A stretch of 64,000 nucleotides of DNA from Cavia porcellus (taxonomy: Eukaryota; Chordata; Mammalia; Rodentia; Caviidae): the NCBI RefSeq assembly GCF_034190915.1, contig NW_026947486.1:82068044-82132043 (forward strand), read 5' to 3'. Position numbers and translations under genes: made by a program. The notes below the pieces were generated by a model, which was not told the origin of the DNA, ran no database searches, and was given only the letters and a program-made list of their open reading frames with translations. The stretch's first letter is position 1. Every line of letters starts with the position of its first letter. Shown one piece after another: positions 31,804-43,504 of the stretch.

Positions 31804-32343
31804 CCTGGTTGTTTTGCTAAACCTGTTTTTCTCCTGTTTAATCTGTCTTTTGTTAAAGAGGTCCATCTAACTAAAAACTATGAAGTGTTGAGAGAAAATT
31901 GTTTTTCCTCCACTAGCATTTCTGAGAATGTGATATCTGGGGCACTCCATTCTGGAGCTAAAGAAAACTGGTGCAAGCTGGAAAAGATTTGTACTGAAGA
32001 CAGCGTTCTTAAGGTCTCTTACGTATGGTGCTTGGTCAAGAGAAGTAGGCAAAAAAAAAAAAAAAAAACAAAAAAAAAACTCTTGTCTTTGTGCAGCCAG
32101 CCAACCAAAAGGCTGGGTGGGTCCCAAAGAACATGGTCAGACAGAAATGTGGGCTAAAACACTCTTTGCCGCCAGACAGTGCCTAGCCAAACACTGAGTT
32201 CCTAAATCTCTCTTACCTTTGGCTATTTTTGGGAGTGGCTCAGAATCTTCAGAGGGCTTTTATCTTTGTAGCCTCTTCACTGACTGGATACCTCTTGCAC
32301 TGTCAGTTAAACCATGAGGGCTATTTTTTGTTGAGTTGCTTGA
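31804..32343. other. Unassigned intergenic sequence with a long A-tract
   Basis: Includes a near-pure A run at 32051-32080. No gene evidence. Confidence 0.45.
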
Positions 32344-32464
32344 TTTATTTATCTATTTAAAGGCAGGGTTGTTCTATGTAGCCCATGCTGGCCCTAACTT
32401 CATGATTCTTCTGCTTCAGCCTCCCAATTCTGATATTAGAGGTCTGTGCCACCATACTCAGCTA
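32344..32464 (-). repeat. B1 SINE, one block
   Basis: AGGCAGGGTTGTTCTATGTA to GGTCTGTGCCACCATACTCA. Confidence 0.78.
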
Positions 32465-33162
32465 CCTTTGTTTTAAAAGAAAAAACAAAAGACATTCACT
32501 ACTGCTAAGAATGTTTTGTTCTTTTTGATCTACATTCCTCCCAGAGGAACTTTTCAATCAAAAGAAACTTCTTGAACCACTACAGACTATGCTTTACCAA
32601 CCCAGTCTGCTTCCTTGTTAGTACAATTTTGTTAACAGTTGTCCCCTTAATAACTGGGCAGAAATTTAGTTCACAACCAGTTATTAGTGACCTCTGATAA
32701 CTGGCAGGGATGCCCCGAAGTTCCTAGGACATGACTTTCATTCCTTCTCCTGCCCTTCCAATGGCATACATTTGCCACCTAATGTTCTCTAGAGCGTCAG
32801 GGCTACCTTTTTACCAGCACATCTCAAGGAAATGACTTTTCATTGGAAGGGGAAGTAAGAACTGTTAAGTCTTTCCTACAAATGCTCGTAAAAAGCTTTA
32901 GCCATGTGATCTTCCATCTGCCAGAAACAATTTAGATCAAGCTATTCTTTTACAAATGAGTGTTCTGTATTACTGTACTTAACACATGGCTGAAGTTTTT
33001 AAAGAAAATGGATGTTTGCATTTTTATGTATGTTATATACATGTAGTATTTTTCTAACTCCTGGTGTTACTGCAAAAAGTAAATTGTAAATGAGCTCTAC
33101 TTAACTTGCTTAAAGAAAAATACATAAATTAAGTACTATTTCAGAAAATATAGGAACTCGCC
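32465..33162. other. Unassigned intergenic sequence
   Basis: No recognisable repeat and no open frame of note. Confidence 0.45.
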
Positions 33163-33176
33163 AATACTTTCTAATT

Positions 33177-33273
33177 TTTTTTTTTTAACTTTTTACCGGT
33201 ACCGGGAATTGAACCCACAACCGCTTGCTTGCAAGGCAGGTGCTTATGTCGCTGAGCTAAATCTCCAGCCCCA
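33177..33273 (-). repeat. ID SINE with 14-base target duplication
   Basis: Minus strand GGGGCTGGAGATTTAGCTCA to TTCAATTCCCGGTACCGG. Flanked by AATACTTTCTAATT at 33163-33176 and 33274-33287. Confidence 0.95.
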
Positions 33274-34038
33274 AATACTTTCTAATTAAAATGACATATC
33301 TTTGATAAAATAAGAATACTGTTGATTTAGAAAAAAGTAAAAAATGGTAATGTTCTCAGAGTTACCAGTATCAAATACAACACAGATATACAACTTTTAT
33401 CTACCCTGAGCTTATTAGTCACATAAGCTTATGTCTAGATATTTTAAGATTAAAAAATTATAAATTCAACCTAAGGACAAAGGTACAAGTAGAAATGCAT
33501 TACCTGTAATTCATGTGTGTTAAGTATAGTAGTAAAACAAAGCAAACCCATCAAAAGCAGTAAATGAAGGTACTGAAGGACAAAAAGGGCATAAATGTAG
33601 AAAATAAACAGCAAAATGGCAGAAGGCCCTTTTTCATCACTTAATTATTTTAAATATAGAAAAATTAAATTCACTATTGTTAAAAGACAAGAGACTGGCA
33701 TAATGGATTTTAAAATACAACTAATAACTGGCTACAAGAGACTCACTTAGATCTTACACATAAGTACATTGAAAGAGAAAGGACAGAAAAGAAAGACATA
33801 CAGTAACTAAAAGAAAACTAGGGTGGATCTACTAATATCATGTAAAACAGAGACTTTTAAGTAAAAACCTACAGTATTATAGGAGTTAAAGATTAACAAT
33901 CAAGAAGATATGACTCTACTGGGCTGCTAAGTGAAAAAAAAAAGAAGATATGACAATCAGAATGCTCTACCCAAACAGCAAAATATGTATTTTTTCAAGT
34001 CTACAAGGAACACTCTCTACTCAGACTATATGCTAGAA

Positions 34039-34119
34039 CAGTGGTATTGAACAGTGGTGTGGCACACATGCCACAGCTGTTTGTTATAACTGAACACTCT
34101 AAAAGGTTCCCCATTATTG
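34039..34119 (+). mobile_element. hAT-type MITE, second copy, diverged
   Basis: CAGTGGTATTGAAC start and CTCTAAAAGGTTCCCCATTA end align with the 80-base element at 57130-57209 (shared CACACATGCCA and GCTGTT). The terminal repeats are more diverged and no 8-base duplication is left. Confidence 0.65.
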
Positions 34120-34133
34120 CACTCCACACCAAA

Positions 34134-34551
34134 TGTTATGGCTTGTATCTAGATGTCCTCAAGCCTCATGCACTCATAGGTGGGGCTTTTTGGAGCTGGG
34201 CATGTGATGCTGGGATTAAGTGTATGTGGTACTGAATGAGTCCACTGAATGGTTTAGCATAGTTGTGGATATGGATAATAGGAAGGCCACCCTGGCTGTG
34301 GGTGGCACCATCTAAAAGGGTTATAGTGGTTATAGTCTGCATGGAATGAAAGGGTAAGGCAGGTTCACTGCTTGCTGTTTTCTGCCTTCTATGCCATCAA
34401 CCGTTTCTCCTCTTCCACACCTCTCTGGCTTGGAGGCATCTGACTACGGATCAAAACTTCTACAAACTGTGGGGTGAAATAAATCTTTCCTCCTTTAACT
34501 GGTTGGTGCTGAGTATTTTGTCTCCACAATGAGAAAAGTAACGAAGATACA
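34134..34551 (+). mobile_element. Probable MaLR-type solo LTR
   Basis: Begins TGTTATGGCTTGTATCTAGA and ends GTAACGAAGATACA, with AAATAAATC near 34476 and GAGTATTTTGTCTCCACAAT before the end. Same plan as 22428-22857. Confidence 0.65.
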
Positions 34552-34840
34552 GTACAAGTCTCAAATTTAAAAAGACTGAAATCATATACAATACATTCTT
34601 TGATGACTATGGGGTGAAATTAGAAATAAGTAAAAGAAAAATGAAAAAAAACCCACAAAATTTGGAAATTAACAAACAACCAACTGACCAAAAAATTACA
34701 ATGGAAATTTTAAAAATATTTTGAGATAAATAAAAACAAAAAGGTAGAAAAACTAATAGGATACAGTAAAAAAAGTGTTCAGACAAAAATGTATAGCAGT
34801 GAATGCCTATACAAGAAATGATTGTAAATAAATCACTTAG

Positions 34841-34927
34841 GGGTCTAGGGGTTTAGCTCAATGGTATAATCGTCTGTCTGGCAAGCTTGAGGTCATGAGT
34901 TCAATCCCCGGTACCCACCCCCCCAAA
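34841..34927 (+). repeat. ID SINE
   Basis: GGGGTCTAGGGGTTTAGCTC to GAGTTCAATCCCCGGTACC and a C/A-rich tail. Flanks ATAAATCACTTAG and ATAAATCAGTTAG are a near-perfect duplication. Confidence 0.9.
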
Positions 34928-34952
34928 AAAGAATAGATAAATCAGTTAGGGG

Positions 34953-35068
34953 TTGAAGGGAGGGTAGCTGAATGGGGAAAAACATTTTATCATGAGCAGG
35001 TACAAATTCTCTTTAATTAATGTGATCATTCTGTGTGTCTAAAATGTACCAACAAAAGCTAATTTAAA
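34953..35068 (+). repeat. Unnamed purine-rich retroposon end, copy 2 (short)
   Basis: GAAGGGAGGGTAGCTGAATG, then AATGTGATCATTCTGTGTGT and AAAATGTACCAACAAAAGCT align with the 3' end of the copy at 50225-50615. Confidence 0.55.
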
Positions 35069-35290
35069 ATAGACAAAAATGACTTAACTTTATGCCTTAA
35101 GAACAAAACCAAACAAAAAGAGCAAGTAGAGAGATAAAGGGTAAGGATTAGAGATAAGTGATAGACAACAGAGAAACAGGAAAAAAAAACCAAGTCAAAA
35201 ATTCATTTTTGAGAAAATACCAAAATGACAAATTTTTAGCTGGACAAAGGAAAAGGACATATTACTAAAATCAGAATTGAAAGTAAAATC

Positions 35291-35472
35291 TAATAAGGTG
35301 GCACATGTCTGTAATTGCAGTTACTTGGGTGACTGAGGTAAAAGCATCTTAAATGCTAGTCCAGTGTAGGTTACTTAGTGAGACTCTGTCTTAAATATAA
35401 ATTGGAAAGGGTTGGGGATATAGTTCAGCGGCACAGCCCCCTGAGTTAGATGCCTGGAACCACAAAAAAGAT
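35291..35472 (+). repeat. B1-ID dimer SINE
   Basis: B1 half AAGGTGGCACATGTCTGTAA, ID half GGGTTGGGGATATAGTTCAG ... GATGCCTGGAACCAC. Confidence 0.75.
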
Positions 35473-35891
35473 ACAAAAATGGGACGCTACTGGACTTACA
35501 GAAATAACAATGATTATAAAAGATAGCTACGGACAACTATGAGAATTAGCTAATGAAAATGAAAAATGACAATTTCCTAGAACTGCGTATATTATTGAAA
35601 TATTAAAACAAATCTGAATAGACCTATAAAAGTCTAGAATCAGATGCCTTCACTGGTGAATTATATAAACATTTAAAGAATGAATACTAATTTGATACTA
35701 ATACATAAATACTAATGAATACTAATTCTTTTCAAAGTCTTCCCAAAAACTAAAGAGGAAAAAACAGTCAGTCATCTTATAAAGCTAGAATTAGCCTGAT
35801 AGCAAAGCTGGAAAAAGACTCTAAAAAGAATACTACAGACCAGTACTTTTATGAATACAGATGTGAAACACTTCAATAACTACTAGCAATC

Positions 35892-36030
35892 TATGGTGCA
35901 GGCCTGTAATCCCAGTACTTGGGAAGTTGAGGCAGGAGGATCGCTATGATTTCAAAGGCCAGCCTGGTCTATACAGAGAGTTCAAGGGTAGCCTGGGATA
36001 CATAACAAGATTTTGTATCCAAACCAAACC
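35892..36030 (+). repeat. B1 SINE
   Basis: ATGGTGCAGGCCTGTAATCC to AACAAGATTTTGTATCC; both blocks, decayed head and tail. Confidence 0.82.
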
Positions 36031-36486
36031 AAGCTAAATCCAACATATTAAAAATACTATATACCATGACCCTGTGATTTATGCTAAGGAAAAGAAACTG
36101 CCTTAACACTATAAAGGGCATTTATAAAAAATGCACATCTAACGTATTCAATGGTGAAAGAATGAAAGCTTTCCCCTCTGATCAGGAATAAAACAAGTAT
36201 GCCCCATACTACCTACCTTCTCTTCCAAACTGTATTAGAAACTTCAGTAAGAGACATCAGGCTAGAAAAAGAAATTAAAAGCACCCAAGTTGGAAAACTG
36301 TAGACTATCTGTTTTTAAATAGCAAAGATACTTAAACAGAAACACCTAATCCACGAAAATGTATTCAAGTTAGTAAATCCATCAAGAACACAGTCTATTA
36401 AGATCAACATGCAAAAATCTGTTGTACAGGGTTGCATATACTGATAATCAACAAATGTAACTTTAAAATAAAAACCAATTTCATTC

Positions 36487-36632
36487 AAAATGTATCAAAG
36501 AGTAAAATATTAGGAATATACTTAACAAAAGTTATATGGGATATCCAATGAAAAAACACAAAATGTATCAAAGAGTAAAATATTTAGAATATACTTAACG
36601 AAGGTTATATGGGATATCCAATGAAAAACACA
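36487..36632 (+). repeat. 73-base tandem duplication
   Basis: AAAATGTATCAAAGAGTAAA begins at 36487 and again at 36560. The copies share almost all bases, with scattered changes (ATTAGGAAT and ATTTAGAAT). Confidence 0.88.
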
Positions 36633-36659
36633 AAAAATATTGGAATTTTAAAAAGATCT

Positions 36660-36800
36660 ATGCCAATGCGGTGGCACACACACCTGTAATATCAGCACTC
36701 AGGGGTTGAGGCAGGAGGATCACCATGAGTTCTAGATCAGTCTGGGCTGTACAGTGAGATCAAGGCCAGTTTGAATCACACAATGAGACCTTGTCTCAAA
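36660..36800 (+). repeat. B1 SINE
   Basis: GCCAATGCGGTGGCACACAC to GAGACCTTGTCTCAAAAAAA. Confidence 0.87.
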
Positions 36801-36948
36801 AAAAATCTAAAAATTGGTATCTTATGTTCATGGGTTTGGAGATTTTAATATTAAGGTCACAATATTTCCCAAAGTGATCTATAGATTTAACACAGAGTTA
36901 TCTATATATTCAGATACTTAATGACCTTTTTACAGAAATGGAAAAACT

Positions 36949-37110
36949 AGCTGGGTATGGTGGTGCATGCCCATAATCCTGGCATTCCAGAGGCTGAAGC
37001 AGGAGGATCCCTTGTGAGTTTGAGGGCAGCCTGGGGTACACAGTGACTTCAAGGCCAGTGTGAACTATGTAAGAAAGACTCTGCCTAAAAACAGACAAAG
37101 AAGGAAAAAG
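36949..37110 (+). repeat. B1 SINE
   Basis: AGCTGGGTATGGTGGTGCAT to AGAAAGACTCTGCCTAAAAA. Flanks AGAAATGGAAAA and AGAAATGGAAAAGCTGG give a target duplication. Confidence 0.9.
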
Positions 37111-37507
37111 AAATGGAAAAGCTGGTTACAAAATTCATAAGGAATTATACAAGACCCGAAGAGTTAAAGCAATTTTGAAAAAGCAAAATTGAATGACACA
37201 CACGTGACGATTTTTAAATTTCTTTAGAAGGTACAGCAATAAGAATGGTGTAGCATTAGCATACTGTCATATATATGGATGGAAACAAAATTCAAAGTCC
37301 AGACACACCCACACAGCTCTGGTGACAGGACCAGGCAATGGAAAAAAGAAGAGTTTCCTTGACAAATGGTGTTGGGACAATGATATATACATGCCAAAGA
37401 AAGCTGGACCTTTACACCTCATGCCATCTATGAAAATTACCTCATATGAGATGAATACCTAAATGTAAGAAATAAAACTATAGAATTCTTTTAAAAAAGG
37501 TAAAGGC

Positions 37508-37590
37508 AGCTGGGGATTTAGCTCAGCAGCATAAGCATCTGCTGGGGAAGTGTGAGGTCGTCAGTTCGATCCCTGGTATAAAAAAAAAAT
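37508..37590 (+). repeat. ID SINE
   Basis: CAGCTGGGGATTTAGCTCAG to CAGTTCGATCCCTGGTATAA. Confidence 0.92.
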
Positions 37591-37613
37591 AGGTAAGTCT
37601 AAAATTCTAATGA

Positions 37614-37700
37614 GGGCTGGGGATTTAGCTCAGCAGCATAAGCGCCTGCGCTTGCAAGTGCATGGTTGTGTGTTCAATCCCTGGGACCAATTTAAAAAAA
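37614..37700 (+). repeat. ID SINE with target duplication
   Basis: GGGCTGGGGATTTAGCTCAG to GTGTTCAATCCCTGGGACCA. Flanked on both sides by TTCTAATGA. Confidence 0.93.
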
Positions 37701-38390
37701 AGTTCTAATGAACACAAATCTCACAATGCTATCATAACTATGACCACAACAGTGCAAGACACAAAATAAACTGGATTTTATTAAAATTAAAAATTTTATG
37801 CAAAGGACACTATCAAGTGACTGAAAATAATAGTTTGAGAAAACAGCAGATCAATCTATATGAATGAATTCTTGCATCTCAGTCACAAAAAGACAAACCT
37901 ATTTATAAAACAGCCAAAGGATATGAAAACTTTTCTCCAAAGAAAGTGTACAAATGGCCTTTAAAAGCACATGATGAGATGCTCAAGGCATTATGAGTCA
38001 TTAAGAAAATGAAATTCAAAACCACAATAAACTACCACTTTACCCTACTAGAATGGCTATCATAAAAACAAAACTAGAAAACATCAATGTTGATAAGGAG
38101 ATGGAAAAATTTTAACACTTGGTACATTGCTGGTAGAAATGTAAAATGATGCGGCTGCTGTGGAAAAATTGGCAGTTCCTTGATAAGTTAACATAGAATT
38201 ATCATGTAACCCTGCTAGTTTCCTCCTGAGTATATTCCCAGATGACTTTAAGATGGACTCCAACAAATATTGGCACACAATTCTTCACAGCAGTATTACA
38301 CAAATCAGCTCAAAGATAGAAACAACTCAAGTATCTAAAAACTCACTGGATAAACAAAATATTAGTCAATCATAGAAAGGAAGTCAGGTA

Positions 38391-38588
38391 TGGTTGTACA
38401 TGCCTGTAATCCCCACACTGGAAAGATGAGGCAGGAGAATTCCAAGTTCAGCCTGAGTCTAGCCTGGCAACTTATTGATACCCTGTATTAAAACAAAGTA
38501 TTAAAAAAGAGTTGGAGATGTAGCTCAGTGTAAAAGCCTGCAGTTTAATCCCTCGTATCGCAAAAAAAAAAAAAAAAAAAAAAAAAAA
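38391..38588 (+). repeat. B1-ID dimer SINE with ~28-base A tail
   Basis: B1 half GGTATGGTTGTACATGCCTG, ID half GAGTTGGAGATGTAGCTCAG ending CCCTCGTATCGC and a long A run. Confidence 0.8.
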
Positions 38589-39055
38589 TGGAAGTAAGTA
38601 CTGATACATGTTATGACATGGATAAGCCTTGAAAATGTGCTCAAATGAAAGAAATAAGATACAAAGGGTCACACGATGATTCCATTAATATGAAATATCC
38701 AGACTAGGCACATCTAGAGAGATAAACATCAGTGGATTCTAGGGCTGAAGAAAGGGGGAAATGAAAAGTGACTGCTTAATGGATACTGGGTTTCCTTTTG
38801 GATTGTTTTTAAGTACATAGTGATGATGGCTATACGATATTTTGAATGTCTGAATTACACACTTTTAATGGTTAGAATGGTAATTTTGTTTAATTACAAT
38901 AAAAAATTAAAGCTTAATATTTTTATTGCAAGAATTAAAGGATAAATAAGTATTGGTTGTTTTGTAGCTTACAAAATTTTTATGCTCTAATATGTCTAAT
39001 ACAGTGCATTCCTAAGTCCATATCTAAAGTAAAAAGGTTCAACAAACAGAAAAAA

Positions 39056-39170
39056 CTTTTTTTTTGAGACAGGGTCTCACTACATAGTTTAGGCTGGCCT
39101 TGAACTTATGGTGATAATCACCTCCTGCCTCAGCCTCCCGAGTGATGGGAGGTTCTTACTGTGCTAAACA
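39056..39170 (-). repeat. B1 SINE, one block
   Basis: TTTTTTGAGACAGGGTCTCA to GCCTCCCGAGTGATGGGAGG; head missing. Confidence 0.85.
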
Positions 39171-39411
39171 TGACCTCTTAAGAATTTAAATATGAAAATG
39201 CATTATGTTTCCATTCAAAAGAAACATTATTTCTTCTAACAGCAAAAAGGGAAAAAGAAAAACAGAACAAAGTCCTGGATTTGAACCTGTTCACTATTCA
39301 AATGTAAAGCATGTTTTCTTTTGTAGGCAACTGAAAATATTCATTAATAAAGCATTAGCAAAGGACACCATATTATAAAGCATAATTAGGTAAACTCCCA
39401 TTGGTGCTATT

Positions 39412-39505
39412 TTTTTTTCATTTTTTTATCAGTACCAGGGATCGAACTCACGACCACCTGCTTGCAAGGCAGGTGCTTATGCCGCTGAGCTAAATCCCCA
39501 GCCCC
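39412..39505 (-). repeat. ID SINE with 9-base target duplication
   Basis: Minus strand GGGGCTGGGGATTTAGCTCA, anticodon arm CACCTGCCTTGCAAGCAGGT, B box GAGTTCGATCCC. Flanked by GGTGCTATT at 39403-39411 and 39506-39514. Confidence 0.95.
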
Positions 39506-39675
39506 GGTGCTATTATTTTTAATGAACAACTTATTTTAGCAAGTTTTACATAAATAAGAGAAAAAATATGCTCATAACACCCTGCATCAATAATGTTGCC
39601 ATTTGCAACATTAAAACGTAAGTCATTAAAAACTGCAAATTAAAAAGATTAATGGACAGTAAGAATAAAAGGTCA

Positions 39676-39770
39676 GGGGCTGGGGATTTACCTCAGCGTC
39701 ATAAGCGCCTGCCTTGCAAGCAGGCAGTCGTGAGTTCGATCCCTGATACCAATAAAAAACGAAAAAGAAA
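39676..39770 (+). repeat. ID SINE with perfect 15-base target duplication
   Basis: GGGGCTGGGGATTTACCTCA (one A-box change), arm CGCCTGCCTTGCAAGCAGG, B box GAGTTCGATCCC. Flanked by AAGAATAAAAGGTCA at 39661-39675 and 39771-39785. Confidence 0.96.
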
Positions 39771-39785
39771 AAGAATAAAAGGTCA

Positions 39786-40377
39786 AATCTCTCAAAACTT
39801 TAGACACAGATGCTTAAATGGAATAATCTAATTTCCTTAACTGTACATGCACATACATGGTATGAATTTCAAGAGTATGACATGACATATTGTTAAGACC
39901 ATTAAGCTGCCTCAAGAAGTTCAAAAAACATTGAGAAATATCTTCCTGTGACTGTATTTGGCCCAATATACAAACTATTAACAGAAAAGGTTTATCTCAA
40001 GTGCCATAACTACAGCATAATTTTTTATTCTCCTCTCAACTTAGATCTACACCGGTTACATGTTTACTGTGTAAAACTAGATAATTCTAGCACTTGAATG
40101 AAACAAAGTTTTTACCTGAACTAAAAGTTTAAGTTTTTGAAAATGACATTTAGGAATAATTACCTACCTTGATGATTCTTAGAAATTTTACTCATGTCAT
40201 CATACCCCCCACACACACTCCTAAAGCACCGTTTCAAAACTGTTACAAGAACAGGAAAGAAAAAAATTTAAAAGTAAAACTGACATGTGAGTGCATTTAA
40301 GGAAGTTATTAGGAAGATTTGAATTCCTGTTGTTTCATAACTTTCCTACAATATTCAAATTTTAAAAATCTTCCAGA
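39786..40377. other. Unassigned sequence downstream of the CUL4B poly(A) site
   Basis: AT-rich, without recognisable repeats. It could hold further CUL4B poly(A) sites (AATAAA on the minus strand near 40024). Confidence 0.45.
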
Positions 40378-42458
40378 AACTTTTTTAAATAAAAATTTTA
40401 TTGAAGAAAAATAGAACCACCACATACACAGGAAAAAAAACAAAAATTCAACTGATACAGAACTGAAAGTCATAATTATCCAATGTAGTTTGTACTACTC
40501 TTCAATTTCTTAAATGGCTCCCCTTATTTAATAATCTTGCTAATTTTCAGCTGAAACATCAAGTTTTCAAAGAACTAAAAACCTTAAGGGAAAGGACCTG
40601 CTTTGAAGATGAGGAAGGTGACATCAAGAGTTTTTTTTTCCTACCAACTTATTCTAAAAATTACTTAAGAGTAACTATTCAGTCTGGTTAAATAGTCTTT
40701 TGCGTATCTCAGAGACCATCAAGGAAGAGTTAGAACACTGATATAGATGGTCCAGTACTGAGAGAGGGCAAGCTGCTTTTCCTTACCAGATGAGCTCCCG
40801 TAAGGAAACCAAGGAAAAGCTGAAAAATTATAGGCAATGAATGCCCAAAAAGAATTAGAAAGGAGTTTTAAATACTTTATATATAGTTAGGCATTAGTGT
40901 GCAAGTTGATGCAATTAGAGAGAAATAGGTGACCAGAAGGAGGGAGAAAGGGAAAGGGAGTCATCCATAGACCTTTGAGAAATTAAGAAAACAATCAATA
41001 GAGGACAGGAGTCCCACATCTCCTCAGTCAAAGATAAGGACCAAGGCATATTTCTTAATGGCTCCAAAGAGGTAAGGACATATGAGGTTACGAGAAGCAT
41101 TAAAGAAGTTGTAATTTTTAAAAAACAAACCAAAAATTTCTGCATCTCATACAGGATCAAATCTTTCAAGGAAAAAAAAGGAGGCAAAAGAAAAACCTAC
41201 TTTTGGAGAAGCCTTCTGCTCACATTACTGATTTGAAGAATAATACTTGTGAAATTTTCTATGTATGAACAATCTTAGCACATTCCCCTGAAAAGTAGAT
41301 GCCCAGTGGAACTCCTAACCTCAAGCAATTTTGAAAGAAAGTCAAAACTTGAAATCCCCCAAAATGGAGTATATGGAGAAAATAAGGGAAGATCTTTATA
41401 TCTAAGGTTTTAGAGAATTACAAGAATGATAGTAAAGGCTCATTTACTAATGAAGATTTGGGATGCTTCCAAAAGAAAACCTTGGTAGAGAAAACTGGAA
41501 TGGTAATAATCTACTATTGGTCCAAATTAAAGCCAGAACTGTCCAAACAACACTTAAAATCTAAAACATGTTGAAAATTAGTTGATGAATTTTTCTCCTG
41601 GGATAATTTTAAAAACATGTTGATTTTGGTCTTGCAAATCACATTATATTAATTTTTAATAAGAAGAGTTGGATTTTCTCTTACCATATACAATGCTCTA
41701 GTACAAATGGACAGCAATTTTCCTGTATTAGCTATTTTTAGAATTATGTGTTAATCTGCACAATAAATTTGGGGCTAAACCATATGCACACTTCCCATAT
41801 TCACAAATGGAAAATTTAGGGCATAAATACACAAGATATTATAGAGCAACGGTTACCCTAATTAAAACTTGTTTGCAAATATTTTGTTTAAAAAAAAATC
41901 ATCCTTTTCAGTGTAAGGGAACACTGCCTAGTAAAATATCAATAGTTATGATAACTCTTTTTTTCTTCCAAAGGGAAATCACAAAACAGGTGAACCATCA
42001 AGTCCAGGGTGGTTTTTCTATTTGATAAATACATCCAGAACTCTGTACAGTAAATAAAGTTTGCATGCAGTTTTAAGTATCTTCAAATGACACTTTAAGC
42101 AAATAAAATTTTCTGCTTCATAAGTAATGATGTATAAGAACCCCACCCCTTTAATAGTTATAGGGACTCCTCCCTAGTTCCAAAGTGGAATCATGAAGAC
42201 CGGTACTTTCTTAAAGAGTTTCTGCACATCATACTAAGTAACATGCAAAGAGTTCGACAATATTCTTCTTAAGGGTAAGTATTACTCTTTAAAATGGGCA
42301 TGTTAACCACTGAGAAAAAGTCCACTCAACTATTCCCATTATACTGCTTCATTTGGTCATTGGTAGTAAAAAAAAAAGTCGTCAAATAATATAGAATCAA
42401 CAGGTTAGTTTATCCACTGGCTACTGCATATGATACCAAATGTTCCCAGGCCAACATT
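40378..42458 (-). other. CUL4B: Probable CUL4B 3' UTR
   Basis: About 2.1 kb from the stop to the first minus-strand AATAAA. I see no SINE, LTR or L1 segment in it, in contrast to the SINE-rich DNA on both sides, as expected for a transcribed, constrained 3' UTR. Long open frames are absent. The end is a prediction. ATTAAA variants nearer the stop (around 42150 and 41655) and further AATAAA sites beyond (for example 40024 and 38932) could give shorter or longer forms. Confidence 0.55.
40397..40402 (-). terminator. CUL4B: Candidate CUL4B poly(A) signal AATAAA
   Basis: First AATAAA on the minus strand after the CUL4B stop, in the context TTCTTCAATAAAATTTT. A TGTA element lies about 40 bases upstream, as is usual for CFIm-directed sites. 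Cleavage would fall near 40378. Confidence 0.5.
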
Positions 42459-42602
<144 letters not shown>

Positions 42603-42945
42603 CTATTTACCATCATCCCCTTAAAAGAACAATTTTGGATTACAGGTTAACTGTATTTAATTTCCTTGACTTAAAAAATTATTTATTTAAATCCTTTTAA
42701 TTTCTTTAGTGAAAAGTATGATGAAAACAAATCAGGTGAAGAAATATTTTTATACTACATACCACATATTATTATACCATTACACTCTTGCCATATCGGT
42801 ACACTTTCTATTACTTTGCTATTTTAAACAGATCTCCCCATAACTAGTTACCCTCTGCACAACTGAACACGAGACTAAACTTACCATAACCCCACATGAG
42901 AAACACATTATAGTTTAGGGAAATAATGCTATTTACACTTTTTTT

Positions 42946-43020
42946 TGGTACCAGGGATCAAATTCATGACCTCACGCTTGCCACGCAGGCGCTTATGCCA
43001 CTGAGCTAAACTCCAGTCCA
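42946..43020 (-). repeat. ID SINE in the last CUL4B intron
   Basis: GGTACCAGGGATCAAATTCA to GCCACTGAGCTAAACTCCAG. Flanks TTTACACTTTT and CTTACACTTTT. Confidence 0.92.
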
Positions 43021-43102
43021 CTACTTACACTTTTATCAAAATAGTTTAAGCAGTACTTTTTCTCTCAGGAGAGACCTAATTCTCCAAGTTCTCAGTTTAA
43101 AA

Positions 43103-43255
43103 ATTATTTTTTCTGAGACAGGGTCTCACTATGTAGTTTGAGCTGGCCTTGTACTCACTTTGTAGCCCAGACTGGTCCCAAACTCACAAATGTCCTCTTG
43201 CCTCAGCCTCCCGAGTGCTGGGATTTAAGGGTGTGCACCACCATTCCTGGCTTCA
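43103..43255 (-). repeat. B1 SINE in CUL4B intron
   Basis: TGAGACAGGGTCTCACTATG to GTGTGCACCACCATTCCTGG, both blocks. Confidence 0.92.
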
Positions 43256-43504
43256 AATTCTCAATTTTATAAATTAATTTTAAAGCTATATAGAAGACAC
43301 TATTGTGTCTCTTTGTGGTCGCTCATCCCATGTTGCACAGTGTATTTTTATTTTTTACTTCCTTTTCCTACTGTTATTTGGCCCAAGTTTGCACTGTAGA
43401 GCCTGCTTTTCCCTTACCCTTCTGTTTTTTTTAATACATGTGAAACTGCCACCGTTAAAAGAAAAGCTGTATAAAGGAAATTACTATTTAAAAGAATACA
43501 ACAT

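Larger units (their letters stand above)
33600..38910 (+). mobile_element. Old plus-strand L1, multiply interrupted
   Basis: Endonuclease-region text (GGCTACAAGAGACTCACTTA near 33732), ORF2 text (ATGCCTTCACTGGTGAATTA near 35644; GACAAATGGTGTTGGGACAA near 37360) and an L1 3' end (ACACTTTTAATGGTTAGAAT ... TACAATAAAAAATTA at about 38905). Heavily decayed, so no coding potential. Confidence 0.75.

Noticed and set aside
39676..39770. Functional tRNA-Ala gene
   Set aside because: The A box is mutated, the acceptor stem does not pair with the 3' end, an A-rich tail follows and a 15-base target duplication flanks it, so it is an ID SINE. The same holds for the other tRNA-like copies.
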